Positions 1-6,226 of a stretch of 12,276 nucleotides of DNA are shown here, piece by piece (position 1 is the first letter of the stretch; the number at the start of each line of letters is the position of its first letter). Source of the DNA: CAZGLR01 sp964526635 (GTDB lineage: Bacteria; Zixibacteria; MSB-5A5; GN15; JAAZOE01). Below the pieces are notes generated by a model. That model did not search any database. It worked only from the letters and a program-made list of their open reading frames with translations, and had not been told where the DNA came from. The translations under genes and the position numbers were made by a program. The DNA lies in NCBI GenBank assembly GCA_964526635.1, contig CAZGLR010000101.1:1-12276 (forward strand), read 5' to 3'.

Positions 1-299
1 ATAACCGAGGCCGACAGAAGGACTGTATCCAGCACTGCCATAAGCTGCCCCTGCTTTACCCGATCGTTATAGTCGACGAAAACTGAATCAATAGTCCCCG
101 ATACCTGGGTACCGACCTGGATGGTCGTAATCGGGCTGAGCGTACCCGTTGATGATATTATATTTTCAATATCGCCGCGTTCAATGGTCGCAAATGTGTA
201 CTGAACTGTTTTTGGACCTGCCATGCTCTGGCGGACGAACCATGCCGAGACTGCTACTACAGCCAGCACCAGGATAATGATAACACCTTTTCGCTTCAC
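1..299 (-). CDS. MacA/HlyD-type efflux periplasmic adaptor, N-terminal part (runs off left edge)
   Basis: Periplasmic adaptor of a tripartite efflux pump, probably MacA-like and working with a MacB-type ABC transporter. About 99 residues are visible, starting at a GTG (297-299) with GGAGGA eight bases upstream; no ATG fits as well. Residues 5-20 form one N-terminal membrane anchor (GVIIILVLAVVAVSAWF). It is followed by the family pattern: an RGDIENIISSTGTL strand, then QVGTQVSGTIDSVFVDYNDRVKQGQLMAVLD, which is the first half of the biotinyl-lipoyl-like domain and the start of the helical hairpin (described in two pieces here because the protein is cut). MacA members typically show the same xVGxQVSGxI motif. 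Partner genes and the rest of the protein lie outside the window. An HlyD or RND adaptor for another pump type cannot be excluded. Confidence 0.85.
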   Translation of the reverse strand, partial: MKRKGVIIILVLAVVAVSAWFVRQSMAGPKTVQYTFATIERGDIENIISSTGTLSPITTIQVGTQVSGTIDSVFVDYNDRVKQGQLMAVLDTVLLSASV

Positions 300-690
300 T
301 GCTTTAGTCCTCCGGTTCTGGGGGAAGGTTCAGAATCCGCATATTTGACAGGCAAGCTACTCCAAAAGACCAATCCACGCTTGAATAAAATAACATATCA
401 ATAATGAATACAATCTAAGGTTGACATTGTTAGCTAACCGGTCAATCTACCCAATGTCGTCGCGGACACCACTTGAGTGTCGTGGGCTAATTATTCACGA
501 TCCTGTGAGTTAATCGTCGTATAACGACTCATAAATATTTTCCACTGAAGGCACTTTGATCCCCGGCTTGTTAACCACACATAGGAGAATTGCCTGCATT
601 TTGGGTCTCGTTGCCAAAGACACTGTTGCACATTTTCCGATATAAACCGTCGTTGAGCGATTTTTAACCATATTCTTACAAAAAACAGGC
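300..690. other. Divergent intergenic region with a small palindrome
   Basis: About 390 bases between the efflux adaptor (minus) and the aromatic operon (plus). I see no convincing gene. It holds a perfect 10-bp palindrome GTTAGCTAAC at 429-438, nested inside a TTGAC...GTCAA pair (421-425 and 441-445), about 130 bases upstream of the adaptor start. This could be an operator for the efflux genes, but no strong sigma70 promoter toward the adaptor was recognised. An open frame on the minus strand at 491-697 has no ribosome binding site and no recognisable protein. Confidence 0.4.
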
Positions 691-718
691 TTGACAATTA
701 CTCAGAATAGGTTATAGT
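691..718 (+). promoter_or_regulatory. Sigma70-type promoter of the aromatic operon
   Basis: Perfect -35 TTGACA at 691-696, 16-bp spacer, -10 TATAGT at 713-718. Transcription should begin near 724-726, which puts the AAGGA ribosome binding site of the leader ORF at the very 5' end of the RNA. Confidence 0.8.
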
Positions 719-737
719 GCAATTAAGGAAAACTACG

Positions 738-863
738 ATGAATTTAGTCCATATTTCATACTCCGCTCTGGCTGCTTTTGGCGCCTTCTTTTTCAGCTTC
801 AGCTATTACTATTTCTATTTTACCCGGTTACATCGGGGTAGAGCGAAGTGTATAGTGGATTGA
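738..863 (+). CDS. pheL: Phe/Tyr-rich leader peptide (attenuator leader)
   Basis: A 41-codon ORF with AAGGA (725-729) eight bases before its ATG, between a strong promoter and an intrinsic terminator. Codons 14-28 (777-821) read FGAFFFSFSYYYFYF: seven Phe and four Tyr in fifteen codons, with one more Tyr at codon 8. The tail is LHRGRAKCIVD. Known pheA leaders (for example E. coli pheL) are short peptides with Phe runs whose translation decides between terminator and antiterminator. Here the genes downstream make phenylalanine and the common aromatic precursors, so the composition fits the pathway exactly. The peptide itself probably has no function beyond being translated. The alternative reading, a tiny hydrophobic membrane peptide, does not explain the promoter, terminator and target genes. 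The name pheL is by analogy only; no sequence homology is claimed. Confidence 0.85.
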   Translation: MNLVHISYSALAAFGAFFFSFSYYYFYFTRLHRGRAKCIVD

Positions 864-918
864 TATAGACCACAGAAAGCACGACGAAGCCCCGAGAGAC
901 TCTCGGGGCTTTTTTTTT
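821..918 (+). terminator. Attenuator: intrinsic terminator with competing antiterminator
   Basis: The terminator stem pairs AGCCCCGAG (888-896) with CTCGGGGCT (902-910); the arms are perfectly complementary up to a single central base, and a run of nine T follows (910-918). An upstream segment TCGGGGT (833-839) can instead pair with GCCCCGA (889-895), six Watson-Crick pairs plus one G-U, and so destroy the terminator. That segment can also be sequestered by TACCC (821-825) pairing with GGGTA (836-840). This is the classical 1:2, 2:3, 3:4 arrangement. The last aromatic codon is 819-821, so a ribosome waiting there would mask segment 1 but leave segment 2 free. The T-run ends directly at the GGAG that serves pheA, so terminated RNA lacks the pheA ribosome binding site. 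The terminator is seen directly; the switching is inferred. Confidence 0.82.
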
Positions 919-930
919 GGAGATTTGTGC

Positions 931-1809
931 ATGAAAATCGCCATTCAGGGTGGGCCGGCATCATTTCACCATATCGCCGCCGAGAACTATTTCGACCAAT
1001 TCGATCTGGACCTGATCTGCTGTGACCGTTTCCCGCAGGTCTGCACCGCCCTGGCCGAGAATCGCGCCGATGCCGCGGTTATGGCAATCGAAAATACCTC
1101 CGCCGGGAGTATTCTCCCGAATTGCTCGTTACCTATCCATCATTCCCTGGCTATCGTCGGGGAAACCTATCTCCGGGTAGAGCACAATCTCATGGCTCTA
1201 CCCGGACAAGTTCTGGATGATATTGCCACCGTTCGCTCCCACCCGATGGCTCTGCTGCAATGCGCCGGTTTTCTGAGGGACCATCCCAAACTCCGCAGTC
1301 TGGAAAGTTTCGATACTGCCGAAAGCGCCCGCGAAATTCGCGAGACATTAATGCTGGGCGTCGCGGCAATAGCCAGCACGAAAGCATCGAACCTGTATGA
1401 TCTTGAGATTCTCGCTCCGGGTATTGAAACCGAAAAGCGCAATTTTACCCGTTTCTTAATCCTTTCACGCGAGTCGGCTGCTGCGCCCACAGCGGCCGAC
1501 AAAGCTACGTTGAGTTTCCTGACGCGCCATACTCCCGGCGCCCTGGTTGCAGTGCTGGATATTTTCAGCCGGATGAATCTGAACCTGACATTGATCCAGT
1601 CGGTGCCGTTGCCGGGGCGACCGTATGAGTATTCATTTTATGTCGATGTCGAATGGTCCGATCGTGAAATTTTCGAGCGCGCCCTGTATGAACTGCGGGC
1701 AGCGACACTCGAACTGCATATCGTCGGCATCTACCAAAAGGGCTTACGCCCGACTGAAGGAGTTACACAGGCATCATTGACTGACACCAATAACCCCGCG
1801 GCAAAATAA
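931..1809 (+). CDS. pheA: Prephenate dehydratase
   Basis: Converts prephenate to phenylpyruvate, the committed step to phenylalanine, in the cytoplasm. The ATG at 931 has GGAG (919-922) eight bases upstream; an in-frame TTG at 925 is unlikely. The 292 residues are normal length for a monofunctional enzyme. The catalytic domain shows IQGGPASFHHIAAENYF near 5-21, AIENTSAGSI near 52-61, VGETYLRVEHNL near 76-87, SHPMALLQC at 103-111, DTAESARE at 128-135, and the signature NFTRF with catalytic Thr at about 173. An ACT domain follows (about 190-270), with GALV at 203-206 and QSVP at 223-226 where many enzymes have ESRP, the Phe-binding motif. The Q-S-x-P form resembles Bacteroidetes enzymes. It is first structural gene behind the attenuator, 25 bases before the DAHP synthase fusion. 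Confidence 0.95.
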   Translation: MKIAIQGGPASFHHIAAENYFDQFDLDLICCDRFPQVCTALAENRADAAVMAIENTSAGSILPNCSLPIHHSLAIVGETYLRVEHNLMALPGQVLDDIATVRSHPMALLQCAGFLRDHPKLRSLESFDTAESAREIRETLMLGVAAIASTKASNLYDLEILAPGIETEKRNFTRFLILSRESAAAPTAADKATLSFLTRHTPGALVAVLDIFSRMNLNLTLIQSVPLPGRPYEYSFYVDVEWSDREIFERALYELRAATLELHIVGIYQKGLRPTEGVTQASLTDTNNPAAK

Positions 1810-1834
1810 TCTGTCGCTATCAAGGAGATAAACC

Positions 1835-2959
1835 ATGGTCCGCCGCAACCGTGTTTTAGACGCCACCGCTATCACCCAATGGTTTGATCATCCGACCGAG
1901 CCATTGGTCATCGCGGGGCCATGCAGTGCCGAAAGTGAAGACCAGGTACTGCACACCGCCCGTGCGCTGGCGCAATCGCCCCATATCGGCGTGTTCCGAG
2001 CGGGAATATGGAAACCCCGCACTCGCCCGGGATCATTCGAGGGTGTCGGCGAGAACGGTCTGATCTGGCTGCAACGGGTCAGGGAAGAAACCGGGCTGCT
2101 TACGACAACAGAAGTGGCTACACCGAAACATATCGAAATGGCGCTCGCTTCCGGTATCGATATGCTCTGGATCGGGGCAAGAACCTCGGCGAATCCATTT
2201 TCGATGCAGGAAATCGCCAACAGCCTGCGCGGGGTAAAAATCCCTGTCATGGTAAAAAATCCGGTATGTCCCGATGTCTCTCTCTGGATCGGGGCACTGG
2301 AACGAATCGAGCGGGCCGGTATTAATCATCTGGCGGCTATTCATCGCGGGTTTGCGTCATCGGGATCGTCACGCTATCGCAATGATCCCCTGTGGCAGTT
2401 ACCGGTGGAGCTGAGCCGCCGAATGAAGCATATTCCGATCATCTGTGATCCCTCGCATATGGCCGGTAAGCGAGAATTTATTGCAGAACTTTCCGGCATG
2501 GCGCTGCGGCGGCGCATGTCGGGACTGATGATCGAAAGCCACGAGTGCCCGGAAAGGGCCCTCAGCGACAGCAGCCAGCAATTGACACCGATGGCACTGA
2601 TTAGAATACTGGATGATCTCTTGATACCGCGTCAGATCATTGATGCTTCCGCCGATGCCGGCGAAATCGAACTGGCCCGTCTGCGCGAGGAAATCGATAT
2701 CATCGATGCCGAGCTGCTGGATATTATCTTCAGGCGGACCGAGGTGAGTCGACGGATCGGCGAGCAGAAAACACACTGTAATCTGGAGCCATTGCAGATG
2801 CCCCGCTGGCAGCAGGTGTTAACCGATCGACTGAATCAGGCCGACAAACGGGGGCTGGATAGTTCCATTATAGAGAAGATCTATCGTATTCTGCATGACT
2901 ATTCGGTACTGGTTCAATCGAAACCGGCCCGGGCAGCGACCGAACGCGCCCGGCAGTAG
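1835..2959 (+). CDS. aroF: Bifunctional DAHP synthase / chorismate mutase
   Basis: Joins erythrose 4-phosphate and phosphoenolpyruvate into DAHP (first step of the shikimate pathway) and, with its C-terminal domain, turns chorismate into prephenate, the substrate of the upstream pheA product. ATG at 1835 with AAGGAG seven bases before it; 374 residues. The type I-beta (KDO8P-synthase-like) barrel covers about 22-265: AGPCSAES at 27-34, FRAGIWKPRTRPGSFEG at 54-70, WIGARTSANPF at 112-122, VKNP at 140-143, AIHRGF at 168-173, CDPSHMAGKR at 204-213, IESH at 233-236. An AroQ-type mutase domain starts near 280 with LREEIDIIDAELLDII and RIGEQK. The fusion order matches the Prevotella/Porphyromonas-type enzyme, in which prephenate is an allosteric inhibitor; feedback here is inferred by homology. 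Translated from the attenuated transcript. Confidence 0.95.
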   Translation: MVRRNRVLDATAITQWFDHPTEPLVIAGPCSAESEDQVLHTARALAQSPHIGVFRAGIWKPRTRPGSFEGVGENGLIWLQRVREETGLLTTTEVATPKHIEMALASGIDMLWIGARTSANPFSMQEIANSLRGVKIPVMVKNPVCPDVSLWIGALERIERAGINHLAAIHRGFASSGSSRYRNDPLWQLPVELSRRMKHIPIICDPSHMAGKREFIAELSGMALRRRMSGLMIESHECPERALSDSSQQLTPMALIRILDDLLIPRQIIDASADAGEIELARLREEIDIIDAELLDIIFRRTEVSRRIGEQKTHCNLEPLQMPRWQQVLTDRLNQADKRGLDSSIIEKIYRILHDYSVLVQSKPARAATERARQ

Positions 2960-3053
2960 AATGCAGATAATTACTTAGCGGGCCGGCCAAATTTAAATTC
3001 TATTGTTCACAATAATCGTATCATGTATCCTGCATATAATCTGCAATGGAACA

Positions 3054-3082
3054 TTGATCATTTCAAGATGTTCTTGTATCAT
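3054..3082 (+). promoter_or_regulatory. Possible promoter for the MFS gene
   Basis: TTGATC at 3054-3059, 17-bp spacer, TATCAT at 3077-3082, in an AT-rich 149-base gap after the aromatic operon. It would leave a leader of about 20 bases before the ATG at 3109, whose ribosome binding site is weak (TGGA near 3097-3100). No terminator was recognised after 2959, so read-through from the aromatic operon is possible. Confidence 0.45.
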
Positions 3083-3108
3083 ATGATTACAAAATATGGA
3101 TTGATTTA

Positions 3109-4419
3109 ATGGCGATAGATACCCGAGAACAAATTTATCAGATGATCACCGGGGAGGATGAGGGGCGCGTCTGCCGCGATATCCCCGAGGAAGCCTGTAA
3201 CGACCAGCCCGGTAATTTTTTCAAGCATGTGCTGTCGTTAAGCGCGACCAAAACCGGCGATGGCCTGATCGATCCGAAACTGGTTTTGTCATGGCTCTTT
3301 ACCGCACTTGGGGCGCCGGCCTATTTGATCGGTTTCCTGGTTCCGGTGCGTGAGGCAGGATCGCTTCTACCGCAGTTGATTATTGCGGGAAGTATTCGCA
3401 ATCTTCCCTTTCGCAAATGGGCCTGGGCAGCGGGCAGCTTTGTTCAGGGGCTGGCGGTAATCGGAATGGCCATTGCGGCCCTGACCTTGTCGGGGGCGAC
3501 GGCCGGATGGACGATTGTCGGGCTGCTGGCGATATTTGCCCTGGCCCGAAGTATCTGCTCGATCAGTTACAAGGACGTCCTCGGTAAAACTGTCTCGAAA
3601 TCCACGCGGGGCACCGCCACCGGCACCGCCGGTACTATTGCGGCAGTGCTGGTTTTGGTCTATGGTCTTTCGCTCAGTTTTGGCTTTCTGCAGAAATCGA
3701 TCGGTGTTATTGCGACTGTGCTGATTGTAGCCGGAGGGCTCTGGATGGTCGCCGCGAGCGTTTTTACAACCCTTAAAGAAAAAGCAGGCGCAACCGAGGG
3801 CGGCGGCAATCCGCTGGAAGTTGCCCGCAAACAAATCGCGGTCCTTGGCGAGGACAGTCAGCTGGTGCGGTTTATCATCACTCGGGCACTACTCATGGCC
3901 ACAGCTCTGGCGCCACCATATTTTCTGGCGCTGGCCGGAGAGGCCGGCGGCCGGCAACTCGGTCAGTTGGGACCATTTGTTATGGCTTCGGCCCTGGCCG
4001 CTATCACCAGTTCGTTTTTCTGGGGACGCCTGGCTGACAAATCCAGTCGCCGCGTTCTGATCTACACGGGCATCGTCGCGGCTGTCGTACTGGCCGCCGC
4101 GGCTGTATTTGGATTTCTGCGAATCAACGCTCTCAATTCGGCCTACCTGCTGCCAGCAATTCATTTCGTTCTGATGATCTCCTATCAGGGCGTCCGGCTG
4201 GGACGGTCGACACATCTGGTTGATATGGCCACCCCGGAGACGCGGGCGACATATACGGCATTATCAAACACGATCATTGGTTTTCTGCTGGTTCTCGGCG
4301 GCGGGTTTGGCGTGATCGCCCAGTATTTCGGCATCCCGGTCGTGCTGGCGATTTTCGCGGTGATGAGTAGTGCGGCGTCGCTTGTTGCGCGCGGTCTGGA
4401 GGAAGTTCAGGCAGAATAA
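3109..4419 (+). CDS. Major facilitator superfamily permease, substrate unknown
   Basis: Integral inner-membrane transporter of 436 residues. A soluble N-terminal stretch of about 45-55 residues (TREQIYQMITGEDEGRVC, then IPEEACNDQPGNFF) precedes the helices. I recognise the same opening in a family of uncharacterised bacterial MFS permeases, which also shares GFLVPVREAGSLLPQL (about 75-90) and SYKDVLGKTVSKSTRGTATG (about 153-172). Roughly ten to eleven hydrophobic segments follow each other; FWGRLADKSSRRVL (about 304-317) is the MFS motif-A-like loop at the start of the second half. The family's substrate is not known to me, and the neighbouring aromatic genes do not prove a link. The start has only a weak ribosome binding site, but the family-like N terminus supports it. 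It probably has its own promoter. Confidence 0.85.
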   Translation: MAIDTREQIYQMITGEDEGRVCRDIPEEACNDQPGNFFKHVLSLSATKTGDGLIDPKLVLSWLFTALGAPAYLIGFLVPVREAGSLLPQLIIAGSIRNLPFRKWAWAAGSFVQGLAVIGMAIAALTLSGATAGWTIVGLLAIFALARSICSISYKDVLGKTVSKSTRGTATGTAGTIAAVLVLVYGLSLSFGFLQKSIGVIATVLIVAGGLWMVAASVFTTLKEKAGATEGGGNPLEVARKQIAVLGEDSQLVRFIITRALLMATALAPPYFLALAGEAGGRQLGQLGPFVMASALAAITSSFFWGRLADKSSRRVLIYTGIVAAVVLAAAAVFGFLRINALNSAYLLPAIHFVLMISYQGVRLGRSTHLVDMATPETRATYTALSNTIIGFLLVLGGGFGVIAQYFGIPVVLAIFAVMSSAASLVARGLEEVQAE

Positions 4420-4580
4420 CGTATCTGCCAACGATACATTCACTAGCATATTCATATTACGGTTAAGTATTCCTGTCTTGTAAAGCATCCACGGTTACAA
4501 TTCCAATCGTGTACCGTTTCAACACAGTAATCATGAGACTTTTCCTCAATCAGGCAACTCTGCAAAGCCGATATTCCGGC

Positions 4581-4613
4581 GCACGCTCTATGTTGTTCGC
4601 ACGCAGCATGTTG
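4581..4613 (+). repeat. 18-bp-spaced direct repeat upstream of the sigma54-like promoter
   Basis: GCACGCTCTATGTTG (4581-4595) and GCACGCAGCATGTTG (4599-4613) match at 12 of 15 positions and repeat with an 18-bp period. A small GGGC-ATA-GCCC palindrome follows at 4613-4623. The repeats sit about 20-50 bases upstream of the -24 element, where an activator could bind. The role is inferred. Confidence 0.4.
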
Positions 4614-4630
4614 GGCATAGCCCTCAAATA

Positions 4631-4646
4631 CGGTACGCCATTTGCT
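4631..4646 (+). promoter_or_regulatory. Sigma54-like -24/-12 promoter of the alcohol dehydrogenase
   Basis: CGGTACGCCATTTGCT fits the RpoN consensus TGGCACG-N4-TTGCW: the invariant GG is at 4632-4633 and the GC at 4644-4645, exactly ten bases apart. Only the first base and one base of CACG differ. Transcription would begin near 4657, giving a leader of about 28 bases. No acceptable sigma70 -35/-10 pair is visible nearby. Clostridial secondary alcohol dehydrogenase genes are also reported to be under sigma54 control. Confidence 0.65.
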
Positions 4647-4684
4647 CGTATGTTTAATACAAACTGAAAACGAGGAGGATGGTA

Positions 4685-5752
4685 ATGTCGAACGGCAAAA
4701 TGTCAGCATTCGTCATGAAAAAAATCGGTGAAGTGGGTGTCATTGAAAAAGACATCCCCACCGATCCTGGTGCCAATGGCGCTATCATAAAAACGACCGT
4801 AGCTCTGGTCTGCACGTCGGATACACATACGGTCAAGGGAGCGATCGGCGAACGGGATCATCTGACACTGGGTCACGAGGCTGTCGGGATTGTCGAAAAA
4901 ATCGGTGGCGAAGTTACCAACTTCAAGGAAGGACAGCGAGTGGCGATCAATGCCATTACCCCCTGCTATAAATGCGATAATTGTCAGCGAGGATATACTT
5001 CCCAATGCACCCAGGCGCTGGGTGGATGGAAATTTGCCAATGTCAAAGATGGTGTCTTTTCTGAATACTTCCACGTCAATGATGCCGATGCCAACCTGAC
5101 ACCAATCCCGGACAGCATTCCCGATGAAGCAGCGGTTTATACGACCGATATGATGTCGACCGGCTTTGTCGGAGCCGAGCATGCCAATATTCCTATCGGC
5201 GGATCGGTGGCGGTTTTTGCCCAGGGGCCGGTCGGCTTGATGGCCACCGTGGGCGCACGACTGATGGGCGCCGGCCTGGTGATTGGAGTCGATACGGTTC
5301 CCAATCGCCTGGATTTAGCGAAAAAATATGGTGCCGATGAAGTCATTGACTTTAATGAACGCGACGCTGTTGAAGCTATTATGGAAATTACCAATGGTGT
5401 CGGGGTTGATTCATCAATCGAATCACTCGGGGCACAAAAAACCTTCGAAGATTGCGTCAAAGTCACGCGACCGGGCGGAACAATTTCGAATATCGGGTAT
5501 CATGGTGAAGGCGAATACGTCAACATCCCACGGATCGCATGGGGGGTTGGCATGAGTGACCAGACAATCCGCACCGCCCTCTGCCCCGGAGGCCGTGAAC
5601 GGATGACACGATTGCTACGACTGATCGAAAACGGCCGTGTCGACCCAACCCTGATGACAACGCATGAGTTTCCCTTCAGCGAAATTGAAACAGCTTATCG
5701 CATGATGGATTCGAAGGAAGACAATGTCATCAAACCGCTGGTGCGATTTTGA
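4685..5752 (+). CDS. Zinc-dependent alcohol dehydrogenase, isopropanol dehydrogenase type
   Basis: Interconverts a (probably secondary) alcohol and its ketone or aldehyde using NAD(P). The ATG at 4685 is six bases after GAGGAGG (4672-4678); an ATG at 4679 abuts the ribosome binding site and is rejected. 355 residues, normal for the medium-chain family. Catalytic zinc ligands: Cys43 in VCTSDTH, His64 and Glu65 in GHEAVG, and Asp155 in TTDMMSTG, the last typical of the Clostridium/Thermoanaerobacter secondary alcohol dehydrogenases, as is GWKFANVKDGVFSEYFHV (about 114-131). A structural-zinc lobe is present (Cys94, 97, 100, 108), which those NADP enzymes lack. The Rossmann turn is AQGPVG (179-184), and Asp203 at the end of the second strand suggests NAD rather than NADP. 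Likely expressed from the sigma54-like promoter; convergent with the secreted deiminase. Confidence 0.92.
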   Translation: MSNGKMSAFVMKKIGEVGVIEKDIPTDPGANGAIIKTTVALVCTSDTHTVKGAIGERDHLTLGHEAVGIVEKIGGEVTNFKEGQRVAINAITPCYKCDNCQRGYTSQCTQALGGWKFANVKDGVFSEYFHVNDADANLTPIPDSIPDEAAVYTTDMMSTGFVGAEHANIPIGGSVAVFAQGPVGLMATVGARLMGAGLVIGVDTVPNRLDLAKKYGADEVIDFNERDAVEAIMEITNGVGVDSSIESLGAQKTFEDCVKVTRPGGTISNIGYHGEGEYVNIPRIAWGVGMSDQTIRTALCPGGRERMTRLLRLIENGRVDPTLMTTHEFPFSEIETAYRMMDSKEDNVIKPLVRF

Positions 5753-5800
5753 GTAAAACTCCGATGGTATCGAGCGCCCGATTCATTTTAGTCGAAAACA

Positions 5801-5826
5801 TGCCTCATCCCTGAAGGGATGAGGCA
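5801..5826. repeat. REP-like hairpin, copy A
   Basis: A perfect 11-bp inverted repeat TGCCTCATCCC / GGGATGAGGCA with loop TGAA, 48 bases after the alcohol dehydrogenase stop. No T-run follows on either strand, so it is not a classical terminator, though it could protect the 3' end of the RNA. It is related to the hairpin at 6139-6166. Confidence 0.7.
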
Positions 5827-5877
5827 TCCAGGGTGGAAGAATATCTCGAATATACATTTATTTTGTAATCCGAATGC

Positions 5878-5897
5878 CACGCCGCTTCAGCGGTGTG
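5878..5897. repeat. Short hairpin with TTCA loop
   Basis: CACGCCGC (5878-5885) pairs with GCGGTGTG (5890-5897) across a four-base TTCA loop: eight pairs, one of them G-U. The loop is the complement of the TGAA loop in copy A, so it may be a third, diverged member of the same repeat class. Function unknown. Confidence 0.5.
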
Positions 5898-6007
5898 TTG
5901 AAAAACCCCGGCACTCAAGACTGAACTCAAAAATGTGGTGGTGCGACAATGAGCAGTGATGTCGGGTTCCCGCATACGACCGTAAAATATGTCAAAATAC
6001 TGAATTA

Positions 6008-6078
6008 TTAACTAATCGATTAGTTAACAAGGGCGCTAACCATCAGTGCAGCAAAAACCAACTAACCAGTTAGTTAAC
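6008..6078. promoter_or_regulatory. Two operator-like palindromes 50 bp apart
   Basis: A perfect 20-bp palindrome TTAACTAATCGATTAGTTAA (6008-6027) and a second, slightly degenerate one CCAACTAACCAGTTAGTTAAC (given as its core AACTAAC-CA-GTTAGTT, 6060-6075) share the consensus AACTAAY-NN-RTTAGTT, and their centres lie 50 bp apart. Flanks also repeat (GGCGC about four to five bases downstream of each). The form is typical of operators for TetR-like dimeric repressors. No gene begins nearby: the flanking genes converge on this region, so the target is unclear. Confidence 0.5.
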
Positions 6079-6138
6079 TGTGGCGCCATGACCACGTATG
6101 TTTATCCGAATGTCGGTAGGGATTCAGCTCGACAATGC

Positions 6139-6166
6139 GATACCTCACCCTAAATGGTGAGGTATC
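6139..6166. repeat. REP-like hairpin, copy B
   Basis: A perfect 11-bp inverted repeat GATACCTCACC / GGTGAGGTATC with loop CTAAAT, followed like copy A by the bases CA. Aligned with copy A, the arms differ by a G-C to A-T pair change and by loss of one whole base pair, so both arms changed together. It lies 60 bases beyond the stop of the minus-strand deiminase; no T-run follows. Confidence 0.7.
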
Positions 6167-6226
6167 CATAATTCTATTGTCTAAAAATAATTCCTCGACT
6201 GTAAATGCCAAAGTACAATACTGTCC

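Larger units (their letters stand above)
4420..4684. other. Intergenic region upstream of the alcohol dehydrogenase
   Basis: This gap of 265 bases holds no supportable gene. After the permease stop there is only a weak 5-bp hairpin (GTATC 4421-4425 with GATAC 4433-4437), without a T-run. The downstream half contains the direct repeat and sigma54-like promoter listed separately. Confidence 0.5.

Noticed and set aside
491..697. 68-codon open frame on the minus strand
   Set aside because: It would start at a TTG inside the -35 region of the aromatic promoter, has no ribosome binding site and resembles no protein.
864..930. T-box or riboswitch as the control device before pheA
   Set aside because: No T-box sequence or aptamer-like architecture is visible, whereas a translated aromatic-rich ORF with a terminator explains the region fully.
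2981..2998. Adjacent 8-bp restriction-type sites GGCCGGCC and ATTTAAAT, suggesting cloning-vector sequence
   Set aside because: GGCCGGCC also occurs at 8203-8210, and the surroundings are ordinary intergenic DNA without vector features. Treated as coincidence.
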